Positions 54,853 through 63,879 of a stretch of 64,000 nt of DNA are shown here, in pieces. The notes under the pieces are model-generated. The model had not been told where the DNA came from, made no database searches, and saw nothing but the letters and a program-made list of their open reading frames with translations. Both the position numbers and the translations under genes were made by a program. Position 1 is the stretch's first letter. Every line of letters begins with the position of its first letter. This DNA comes from Norana najaformis (Eukaryota; Annelida; Clitellata; Crassiclitellata; Hormogastridae). The DNA lies in the NCBI GenBank assembly GCA_964023275.1, contig OZ029917.1, forward strand, positions 18,602,787 to 18,666,786. The letters are read 5' to 3'.

Positions 54853-55620
54853 ATTCCGTACAGGGTTTCAGATATGAATATTCATGAGTTATGATGTCCT
54901 GCTGGTGATTGGATGTGAGACTCTGTTAATACATATTCATAAGTAATGGCGTCATTGCTGTTGATTTCAGACCAAAGGAAGATGAATGTATCGTAGATAA
55001 TGTCATGTAATTGAAATTACAGTTTTGCTTCTTGAATTTATGAAAATTAAAATTTCATTAGCCAAATTAGAAGTTTTGTTTCATTTATATCTTTCATATT
55101 ATAGACATGATACAATTAGGTATGAAGTCTTTCCCACTACAATGAAGGACTATGGACCTGGATACGGCACTGGATCACGTCTGACTATGGAAGAGAAGAT
55201 TCCAGGTTCGACTCCAGGAGGGTTCAAATTTTGTTCGTTGCATCATTTCAAAATCTTTTTCCCTTTAGCACATGATCTTTGACAACTATATACAATGCTT
55301 TAATTTATATTTTCTGCATTTCGTAAATAATCTGCACAGCCTCTACACAATGGAAAGCTCATTAATACGTAACGCATTTATTCAGTCTTGCTCCAAATCT
55401 TACATAAGTTCACGAACTGCATAGAAATCTGTTTCTAAGAAGCAAAACTGTCATTTCAATTAGACCTACATGACAATATTCACGATACATTTATTTTCAA
55501 ACATCAAGTCTTGAATCAAAGACCAGTATTATGTTAGAGATTCCTTAGTCTCAAATTAGTCAATACAACACAAGACTTCATCACCCATGAATATTCCATA
55601 TCTGAAAACCTGTACGGAAT
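54853..55620. mobile_element. non-autonomous DNA transposon with about 45-bp terminal inverted repeats
   Basis: The left end ATTCCGTACAGGGTTTCAGA... (54853-54899) matches the reverse complement of the right end ATTCCGTACAGGTTTTCAGA... (55574-55620) over about 45 bp, with one gap and a few mismatches. It separates RLCQEA from YNTGV of the host LINE. A core TGCCAGGA plus neighbouring bases occurs on both sides, suggesting a target duplication of uncertain length. There is no transposase. An internal tRNA-like relic lies at 55154-55225. Confidence 0.82.
55154..55225 (+). pseudogene. tRNA-Arg(ACG)-like relic
   Basis: GTCTGACTATGGAAGAGAAG, then ATTCCAGGTTCGACTCC, matches the anticodon-to-T-arm part of eukaryotic tRNA-Arg(ACG) (known family: GTCTGACTACGGATCAGAAG...). 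The T-loop TTCGACT is perfect. The outer GGACCTG/AGGGTTC can pair as a weak acceptor stem. The anticodon position reads ATG instead of ACG, and the anticodon and D stems are degraded, so it is not a functional tRNA. Confidence 0.65.
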
Positions 55621-56149
55621 GCCTATAATATGCCAGGACATATACAACACTGGAGTATGACTGGAAGACTTCTTACAGTCCATCATGATCCCGATGAAAA
55701 AGAAGAATAATGCAATGGCTTGTGAGGATCATCGAACAGTGTGTCTACTCGCACATGCTTCCAAGATTATACTAAAGATTATCACGAAAAGAGAACAAGC
55801 CAAGACAGAAGGGACCGAGTATTTGGGACAAGACCAGTTCAGATTCTGGAAGGGCAGAGGTACAAGAGATGCCAATGAAGCACTAAGGGTGTTGACAGAA
55901 AGAAGCCTTGAACATGATCAAGATGTTTACACGTTTTGTGGACTACGAAAAGGCATTTGACACAGTAGATTGGAAAAAACTGATGCATGCACTCACGAAA
56001 CTGGGAACTGATTGGAAGGATAGAACACTTGTTGGAAATCTGTACATGGACCAGAAGGTTAGAATAAAAATAGAAGGCAAATACTGTATTCAGAACTGGG
56101 AATAATTGGTAGAGGAGAACTTAAAGAAGAAAGAATCCTGGCCTAGTTA

Positions 56150-56385
56150 GTTCATTTGGTAAAAGTGTTGCATCACAATGTTACTGTGTATGAGGAAGTC
56201 AGTCTGCATACTGATCAGTTCTCCATTTCAAATATTTGCATCTCAGGCACAGAGACCTAAAATTACGTGGCACCATTCAAATGGGCAGCAGTGAAGAAGA
56301 ATCTCACCCAATAAATTTACTGAAAGAAGGGTTTCGGCTGTACAGATGCTGTAGAAAAAAATGTACATATATGCACATAGCTTGA
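56150..56385 (+). mobile_element. SINE family A, copy 3
   Basis: tRNA-like head (TTAGTTCATTTGGTAAAAGT), then GTGGCACCATTCAAATGGGC and GAAGAATCTCACCCAATAAA as in the copies at 10565 and 38795. Confidence 0.7.
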
Positions 56386-56394
56386 AATCAGGAG

Positions 56395-56530
56395 GGTGTT
56401 CATTTCTTTAGCTGGCAGGAGACAACTGCCAAGCCAAAGCCCTGGTCAAGGGGCCAGTGCATTTCAAGGCTTGATACCTCCAAACTCTACTGCTTGGTGG
56501 AGATAAGAGTCACCCATGGTGTTTGCCTAA
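56395..56530 (-). mobile_element. SINE family B fragment, - orientation
   Basis: GGGGCCAGTGCATTTCAAGG and CTACTGCTTGGTGGAGATAA match the bodies at 42470 and 49845. It abuts SINE A copy 3. A GGCACTATATAAATG motif follows at 56575. Confidence 0.65.
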
Positions 56531-56599
56531 TGCTGCTGCATCATTAAGCAAGCATCTTTGACAGGTTCTTAAAGGCACTATATAAATGTCCATATAGCT

Positions 56600-58518
56600 C
56601 ACTAACTAATTAAGAAGTGCAATAGTGACTAAGCCACCACATCAGGCATCAGATGTGTTAATGCAAAACAAACTGTTACCGGTAATGCAAACAGAAATTC
56701 TCTGATCAGTTCAAATCTTCATAAACAAATCACGGAAACAGAGACTAATAACTCATTTGAAACATTCATTCACATAACTCAGTCCTGCAGTCTACAGTTC
56801 TCCTGGTGTTGAACTTTCACACAATGACATTAACGAATTTTATCATGCATCTTTCCTGCAAATAATGCAGGCTTGTCTCTAAACAGTTGATAATATTAAA
56901 TCAGCACTGGCTGTTGATAGCACCAAGAAATCTGTCCAAACTTAATTTACAGCATTTGACATAGCATTAGGCAAAAGTATAAACAATAGTGACTAAATAC
57001 AATTACAAATTTTTCATTCCAACCAACAGTGTGGTTCAGCTCTTTATACTCTAAACAACAGCTAAAACAAAAATATTTGGAAAATGGTCTAATTTGCAGC
57101 AATACTTTAGAAATGAGATAGTGATGCTATATAAATTATGAATTCTAGTAAATTCCAAGAAACTTTCTCAGATGCTCCTTCTATACTAGCACACAAAGAT
57201 GCCTCATCTGTGCTGATTCATAAGCAGCACTATGAAGAAGTTGGTTTGGATAAGTGCAAGATCCATGTACTATGAGAGACCTCGCAAGCTGGGTTGGCTC
57301 TGCACATCTGTCTGACTCAAACTGAATCAATTTTTCTAAATACATTGTCTGCCCTGAATCAAACATTTAAAAACTAACATTGTTGAAAAGACTGCAAATA
57401 ATTGAATTCTTCCTTGAAAAAAGCCAAAAATTTACACATTTTTTTACAAATTAGTATTTTATTTACACATTTGCAAATTAGACAAACATTACACCTGTTA
57501 CATGATAAAGTAAAATTGTTAACAGGTAAATTTTAAACTATAATTGTACAACAAATTCACATGCAAACAATTTACATCAATTTCTTCATTATATAAAAAT
57601 CAGTTTCTTGTTAATGTACAGAATCTGACAATATTGCAGTAACATGTGCAGACCTGTGCACATAAAAATATATCTCATTCATAATATTTAACAACCTTAA
57701 CTCGTGCTGCAAAGACGAACAATACAAGCTTTTAAAATCCAATTAAAAAAATAATTACCTCAGAATGGAGCTACCGTTACAATAACTAATATTTTCCTTC
57801 CTCAGATGCTATAGTACCCTGATATGTATTGATACATTCTATGCCTTGAACTTTAATCCCTAACACATCTTTCACCCAAATTTTCATAAACTTGCACCTC
57901 TCCTCAAACATCTGCTACTAAAAACCGACCTACAAGAGTATCAAAACAATGTATAGAGAATGGAAATTGCTACAAGTCACTCAAAAAATAACAATCAAAG
58001 CCCTTCTGTGAGAAGCAATATTATTATTACACTACTGGTACACAAAACTAGTCACCTAATGACCCAAAACATGTAACAATCTATTCTTTTAGGTGTGATA
58101 TTAGTTGTCATTCACTATTAAATATTAGTCCATTATCCTCGGTTATCACTAAACAGATATTTGCTTATTTCTATAATATTTAGAAATTGAAAAGGAATCG
58201 AACATTTTTGAAGTCAGTAAAACTATGATTTAAAATCTTTTAACACATGTCACTGCAACCAATATTCAAAGGAATGCAAAGTTTCATTTAAGAACACCAT
58301 CACAAGTATTTACAGGAAAAGACCACTACCCATGCTCATATATAATAATATATATATACAGAACTGACTATTTCTATTTATTTAATTTATATAAACTCTG
58401 ATTTTAATTTGCTGTTATCAGTTTGTGGTACTTATATCTATATTATTTGTAGTTATGTTTATAAAAATGCATTATCTTGATCTCTATATAAATGACATAT
58501 ATATTTTAGAATTTCTGC

Positions 58519-58563
<45 letters not shown>

Positions 58564-59401
58564 ACGTTTATGCACAGAAGCTATATTCACTCTATAGATC
58601 AAAAATAGTAACAGCTGCAATTTCTACAAATACAAATACTACTAATAATTGTAGCACCATAACATCAGAAATTTTACAAGGTGGAATGCTCACATTTACT
58701 GTAATGTAAATGGCCAGAATCGCCTTCAGTCTGATGAAACACTGGTCAAAGTGTCCATGGAATGAACGTTCTATGACGAGATCAGACTGCAACACGTGAT
58801 ACAAGTGACATGTTGTGCTAATTGAAACAGCTTCCATTATTTAAACACAAAAGGTATACCAACTCACTGCAGAATAAGATGTTTATAGAGTCTTTATAAA
58901 GTCTTTATATTTATAAAGAACTTGGACATAATCATTTCCTTTACCATGTGTCACTCAGGGGTGAATACCTCAGTCATTAAATAGATTATCAAATCAATCA
59001 TTTCAACATTACTGGATACGAAGATATGGAGGACCAGCATGTGGACTGGATGGATGGATGTACAAACGAATGTGTCTATGGATGAATAAAAAAGATACAT
59101 TTATGCCTGGAAGAATTTACAAATCCATAGATACTGCAGGGACAAATGTACAGTTTGTGTGCCAATAACAATCCCAAACAAAGCCCTTGGATTTGCAAAA
59201 TCCAGCAACTTTAAATGCCAAGTCTCTTCCAAAAACTGTAACACAACAGACACATCGCAAACATTCCAGCATTACAAGGCCTTTTTAACACAGTTCAACA
59301 CAAAACAATACCAAATATCATTGAAAACTCAAAACCTGAGGCCAGTTTAGCAATAAAAGCTTAATCTCATTTGCTGAAAGTCTGAGAAATGGCTGGTCAG
59401 A
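56600..59401 (-). other. intergenic region and probable 3' UTR of the JIP gene
   Basis: AT-rich with no coding signal on either strand. I looked on the - strand for the beta-propeller half of JIP3/JIP4 and found none. Reverse-strand AATAAA candidates lie at 58382-58377 and near 57460. A CA dinucleotide repeat is at 58530-58560. Confidence 0.5.
58530..58560. repeat. CA dinucleotide microsatellite
   Basis: ACACACACACACACACACAC-type run followed by ATACACACG. Confidence 0.95.
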
Positions 59402-59501
59402 TTAAATGACGGTTGGACGTTTGGACGAGGACGAAGGTATGTCCGGTGTTGTTGGTGTCTGTCGTGGCGTTTCATCACTACTGCTAACAAGGCCACTAAA
59501 A
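59402..59501 (-). CDS. MAPK8IP3/SPAG9: JIP3/4 terminal exon with stop
   Basis: Acceptor ATTTTATTCAG|T in reverse orientation, stop TAA at 59404-59402; 100 nt. It completes [16 protein letters not shown], then [26 protein letters not shown] corresponds to FFSRLFSSSS of human JIP4, after which human continues. This is likely an alternative last exon or the end of a truncated gene. Confidence 0.85.
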
Positions 59502-62500
59502 CTGAATAAAATAAGTGCATTTTATAAACAACAGCAATGAAGTTCTAGTATTTAATACAGATTTAGCATGTTTCAAAAGAACTGGCCTCAAAGCATGGCT
59601 GCCAATCGTGGATGTTGGTATGCCATTCCCATGCTCTCAAACTCTAACTCTGTATCAATTACGAACCTTTCCACTTTTGAACCCTTTCAGCATTTACCTT
59701 AAAACACAACTTAAACATTCTTCCACTGCCTGCAAAACTCATGAATGCCAGTGCTGTATCTGGTTTTAATAATTACAGTAATAATGGCACTTCAGAATCT
59801 GCGTAATGACAAGAATAATAACAAATTTAAATAACTGCTCTGTCTGAAATTTTAATCCATTTATATATGTATGAGTATATAATAAATATATATATATATA
59901 ATATAAACAACTAAACATTCTTGTGTAAATAATAAAAAGAATTATTAAAAAATATAAATACACAATTACATGTGACCGTGCCTGAGAAAACCCTCACAAA
60001 ATCTGAAAAAAATCAAAAATGAGTTTGATAATGCACTGAATTGGGCTGGAATTGCTGAATAATTAGATGGAAAGCACATGCTTCTATCACAAATAGTAAA
60101 ATTGTTACAATTTTTTAAAGACGTTAGTATCTTCCCAGATACTCTTGAGAAATTGCAACCCAAAGTTAACCATAACTACAACCCAATCTAAGTCGATGTG
60201 CCATGGGGTCATGAATGTTTATGAATTCATTTTGACCCATTTTATGCCTACTTGCCTTCTGAGCATGTTTCAAGCAAAATTAACTTTTCCAACTTTGTGA
60301 GCATTTTCTCAGGTATGGTCACAAATAATAATTATAATAAAATAATAGTAATAAAAATATCTTCTACTTACAAATTCCAAAAAGAAGACTTTTTCTTGCC
60401 TCCCTTGATAAGGTCTGGATGTTCTTTTGAAGCACGAATTATTCCAGCCAGTCGAACGGCCTCTTGCAGTTCCATCAGCTTCTCCTTGAATTGGTTCCTT
60501 TCCATCACCACCCGGGTCATGTCAATACGAGTAAAACACTTCTTTTCTTCATCCTTCAAATATCAAACATGTCATTATTTAATTGTTCATTTACTCATTC
60601 CTTGTATTTTTCACCAAGAGATATCCTGATTTAAGTCCACCAACAAGGATACTTAAAATGGACAAGATCAGAAATCTTCTGAAAATTAAAACAAGTCTGC
60701 AATATGATTCTTACATGTCTACTGAAAATTGTTACAAAAGTTCAATAAATTCATTACCTCATCCTGAACTGTTGCTTTTGCTTTAAGCTGTTCTAATTCT
60801 TCTTTCAGGTGCTTCACTTCATCCTCGAGTTCAGCAATGTGAGCTACATGCCTGTCACAAGTCTTCTGCAGCACAGACAACTCCTCACGCAACAAATCTT
60901 GCTCGCTGTAGTAACAGACACAATCAGTATCCAATGAGCAGGTGCTGAAAAGAGTTGGGGAAGAAAGATCTATGACAGCTACAATAAAGAGTCGACAGCG
61001 AAAATGGATTGGTCACATTTTGAGAGGGGACTCACTCTTGAGAACCATAAGGGCAGAATGGAGGGGAGGAGGACAAGAGGAAGACCCAGACAGATGCTGC
61101 TGGATTGGATGATGATGGACGGATACAGCAGGTTGAAGGAAGAAGCTCAGCACCGAGAGGAGTGGTGTCATCGGACGTTTGAACCTGCCTGAGGGCAGAG
61201 AACCAGAAGAACAAGAAAGCTATCATCACTTTAGCCATCAATCCATCCTTGTGTTCTTTAAATACCAATTCGTCTTAGCACTTAATTGTAAAACACTGTT
61301 ATTAAGATAGGGAACATTGCAGAGTTTCTTTAGCTTCTAAGTGCTTCAACTTCGCCAACACTATACGATGTGACAAAACATGTTTTTACAAATGGAGTTT
61401 GTTCCTGGACCATTTTTTCCAGGATAGCGGCGGATCAACCAGAGTCTAGCTAGTGTGATGCATTAATTGTTCAAGAATCCATTCGTATGACTAAACCTAA
61501 CTGTTATGCTAATAACTGCCTAGCAACTGCACCGCTCAAAGTGCTAAGCTACTATACCCAGAGGAAAACAAATGAGACAGTCATGATGACTATTTGCTCT
61601 TTTCTGCTCTAGTAAAATGACTCTGCAAAGGTTACTGGACATCATAACTTTATGTGGAAATGCGTGGTTTGAGATCTGTCAAGCCATGCAAGAAGTTAGA
61701 GATAATACTGCAGTCTTTCACCCAAATGGCAATGCCACTTCTGTCCCTCCAAAACATGACCATATGCAGAGTTCACTCCTGCCTCAATAACATCAATGAC
61801 CACAGGAGATTTGCATACCACCCAGATTGTGAAGTGAGTATTGAAGTAAGCAGTGGTCCATTACAAATTTATGGTTTTCATCACAAACCAGCCAAGACAA
61901 AGACAGTCACTACTTTTCTAGTTTTATCTGTGACATAATAATAACAGGAGAAACAGTACATGTTAGTAAGAAATTAATTTAAAACATTGGTAGAATGCAA
62001 ATAGACAGCATGACGTTATGAACACATATCCCACTCCAGGGTTTTTGACTTTCTGAAATACAAGTATAAACTTTTAAATGACAGACGTTTGTTCAAAATT
62101 CATTTCTAAACAAATTTCATGATTATATTTTAACTCAAACTTCAGTGGTTTCTGAGATATTATGTGTTTACCTTAAAGAGGTGAAAATCTCAGTATTTGG
62201 CAGGGACCATATTACTGGTTAAAAATATGTGGCAGGCAAAGGGTTAATCTCCATCTGCACATCAACAACTGTGTACATCTGAGAAAACACAAACACACCA
62301 AGTCTTCTGCAGCACAGACAACTCCTCACTCAACAAATCTTGCTCGCTCTCTTGAACAGCACATAAGACGAGAAATTCAGAAACACTGGTAACTTACCCA
62401 AGAAGTTCATCAACTCTAGTAATGAGATCATCTTTCACAACATTCAGTGCATTTCTGTAAACAGGTGAAACAAAAAGATAATGAATTAAAAAGAAATGAA

Positions 62501-63399
62501 AGGCGAAAAATAATGAAAAATAATGAAAAATGACAGCCAATCAGTCAGAAGCACGTCTTAAAAGGTTAAGTGCTGTACAATAGCATACGCCAATGTAAGT
62601 ATGTTACATCAAGGTCCACATTCTGCATATCAAAGTGTGTCATATCTATACTGACTTGGTTTCTAAAAGTTCATTGTTTTCTCTAATAAGTTTCTCCACT
62701 TCGGCAGAAACTCCTAAAAAAACAACCATAAAACACAAGAATTAGAAACTAATACTCAGGATAATGTCATTAATATGTCACACTACAAAGAAGTCGTACC
62801 TAACATCCAATTCCAATCATTTAAATATCCACAATTCAAATGTTCCAGTCATCTGATAGCATGCATTCTGACAGTCAATGGGTTTCTAACCGCACTCCAC
62901 ATTGGTGTTTTAATCCATTTTAATGTAATTTTCAGAAATGCACAAACATATCAAACAGAATGAAATGAATTAAGAAAGAAACATGGACTAATGAACAAGA
63001 AAATCCATTGATCAGACTGCTTGCATCTAAAACAAAACAGAAGTATGGCTTGATAGAGATATCAGTTACAAAATCAGGATGGGGAATCTCTGATTCTCCG
63101 TAAGAGCAGAAAATACACATATATATACGGGAATATATTCTCATATATCACGGCAAATTATAGCAGTGTTTCAGTGGTACCAGTATGTATGGCAAAGAGA
63201 AGAAAAACTGCACTACTTTGTTTGAACTAAGCTTCTCAGTTAAGTTACTAATAACATGAATGAATAAACTAACAACAGTTTGACAAGATGGCTATGAACA
63301 TCACCTGCAAGACTGATGCCTCCATCAATTTCAACGAGAGCCTTGGAGTCTTGTTGTGACAGCTCATCGTAAATAGAGGACATGTTATGAAGTTGCGCA
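59402..63399 (-). CDS. MAPK8IP3/SPAG9: JIP3/JIP4-family protein, leucine zipper II/RH2 part (six-exon model)
   Basis: JIP3/JIP4 proteins (SPAG9, MAPK8IP3, sunday driver, UNC-16) are coiled-coil scaffolds that couple kinesin-1 and dynein/dynactin to vesicles and bind JNK, ARF6 and Rab GTPases. Six exons (640 nt) keep phase throughout. In order they match human JIP4: SIYDELS... (SLFEELSSAG region), [33 protein letters not shown], a heptad-rich coiled coil, the RH2 core [20 protein letters not shown], then [20 protein letters not shown], and [17 protein letters not shown]. The frame then ends after about 30 Ser/Thr/Pro-rich residues. Full-length family members continue for several hundred residues into a beta-propeller, absent here. 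The N-terminal RH1 domain is also absent; it may lie beyond the window, or this may be a 207-residue short form starting at ATG 63383. Identity is secure; the gene ends are not. Confidence 0.88.
60372..60553 (-). CDS. MAPK8IP3/SPAG9: JIP3/4 RH2 exon
   Basis: Acceptor ATATTTGAAG|GAT, donor AAT TT|GTAAGT; phase 0 to 2; 182 nt. [20 protein letters not shown], then [20 protein letters not shown], then KKKSSFWN closely matches human [40 protein letters not shown] and KKRSSIWQ. RH2 is the Rab-binding helix pair. Confidence 0.97.
60758..60905 (-). CDS. MAPK8IP3/SPAG9: JIP3/4 coiled-coil exon
   Basis: Acceptor CTGTTACTACAG|C, donor GAT GAG|GTAATG; phase 2 to 0; 148 nt. [20 protein letters not shown], then [20 protein letters not shown] has heptad Leu/Ile spacing. 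It corresponds to the leucine zipper II region. A LINE 3' end lies about 40 bp upstream of its acceptor, and its first 48 nt are duplicated in the preceding intron. Confidence 0.94.
60944..61215 (+). mobile_element. LINE relic, polymerase C-terminus and 3' end (family R)
   Basis: [53 protein letters not shown] and [19 protein letters not shown], ending GGCAGAGAACCAGAAGAAC. It lies antisense to the JIP gene. Confidence 0.88.
62299..62348 (-). other. duplicate of the first part of the JIP coiled-coil exon, candidate 48-nt cassette exon
   Basis: 62299-62348 equals 60858-60907 at 49 of 50 positions, covering the acceptor AG and the first 48 nt of the exon. Read on the - strand, AG|CGAGCAAGATTT ... 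AAGACTTG|GTGTGT defines a 48-nt unit (62346-62299) that enters and leaves in phase 2. It would insert a second [16 protein letters not shown] before the original [16 protein letters not shown]. Whether it is spliced is unknown. Confidence 0.6.
62398..62454 (-). CDS. MAPK8IP3/SPAG9: JIP3/4 coiled-coil exon
   Basis: Acceptor CTGTTTACAG|A, donor CTT GG|GTAAGT; phase 2 to 2; 57 nt. [18 protein letters not shown] matches human NALNIVKNDLIAKVDELT. Confidence 0.95.
62656..62713 (-). CDS. MAPK8IP3/SPAG9: JIP3/4 coiled-coil exon
   Basis: Acceptor TTGTTTTTTTTAG|GA, donor ACC AA|GTCAGT; phase 1 to 2; 58 nt. [20 protein letters not shown] matches human GMGREVENLILENTQLLETK. Confidence 0.95.
63305..63399 (-). 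CDS. MAPK8IP3/SPAG9: JIP3/4 exon upstream of the coiled coil
   Basis: Acceptor TTTGACACACAG|T, donor CTT GCA G|GTGATG; phase 2 to 1; 95 nt. [17 protein letters not shown], then [10 protein letters not shown] aligns with human TESLFEELSSAGSG, then VDEGADLLG. It contains the ATG (63383-63381) that would start a short isoform if the upstream exon is non-coding. Confidence 0.9.
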
Positions 63400-63597
63400 C
63401 TGTGTGTCAAATTAAACCACTTAATTAATAAAGTAACCATTTAAATCAGTATTGATCATGCATGTAATTAAGTTATGTATGCATGCATGTATCGTAAGCA
63501 TGCATATGGTATGTGTGCATGTTGTTACATGTTGTCTAGGGATACGGAAGAATATAACAGCCTTAGGACAAAATGTTTAAATTTCTAAGCTACTTAC

Positions 63598-63830
63598 AAG
63601 CATAAGATGACTAAAACAGAAACAAGATCTGTAATTCAGGCGGCGACAAAACCATCGAGCAGCCTCTCAAGAAAAAACACAATGTTCACCAACAGACGGT
63701 GATGAAATATGGCTCAAAGAGAACCAAAATGGCAGAACAGCTCAGAACCAAACAAGTCATCCACACAGGGAGACTTAAACACGACTAGCCAAAAAAGATA
63801 GGAAGTCACAGGACAAAACCCAAATCCAGT
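63598..63830 (-). other. candidate 5' UTR exon of a short JIP transcript
   Basis: Ends with a good donor (TGCTT|GTAAGTAGC, reverse strand) 198 nt before the acceptor of the first recognised JIP exon. The frame entering that exon is closed by an upstream TGA, and short upstream ORFs are present, so this would be non-coding. The start is estimated from the TATA box. Inference only. Confidence 0.35.
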
Positions 63831-63853
63831 CTGAGCCAAACTTAAACACAACA

Positions 63854-63879
63854 CCTTTTATAAGTTCGGTTTTCCCGCC
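63854..63879 (-). promoter_or_regulatory. TATA box with upstream GGCGGGAAA motif
   Basis: On the - strand TATAAAAGG lies at 63862-63854, and GGCGGGAAA, an E2F-like site, lies just upstream at 63879-63871. They point toward the JIP exons, with initiation expected near 63830. Confidence 0.45.

Larger units (their letters stand above)
53640..56115 (+). mobile_element. LINE, endonuclease and reverse transcriptase halves, 3' truncated and interrupted
   Basis: Endonuclease start: KLRIGTWNVRTVLRPGRLAN, then GLDILGLSEVTWKEGG (the TWN and E of the APE fold). Linker: TDHNLVAMMVHLQLKFIKEK, RKQVKKWDQEKLKTR. RT: ISEMKNNKPGGTDNIPAEIL, LVRLCQEA, then after a 768-bp insert YNTGV.LEDFLQSIMIPMKK, HRTVCLLAHASKIILKIITK, LGQDQFRFWKGRGTRDANEA and FVDYEKAFDTVDWKKLMHAL. 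It is lost after IGRG, before the YADD box. Frameshifts make it inactive. It is probably the same family as the C-terminal relics at 15242, 15900 and 60944. Confidence 0.9.

Noticed and set aside
60905-63399. RILP-like (RILPL1/2) identity for the - strand gene
   Set aside because: RILPL proteins share an RH2 domain, but [14 protein letters not shown]..., IRASKEHP and FFS..SSS, plus the upstream NALN.VK.DLI..VDEL block, match JIP3/JIP4 specifically.
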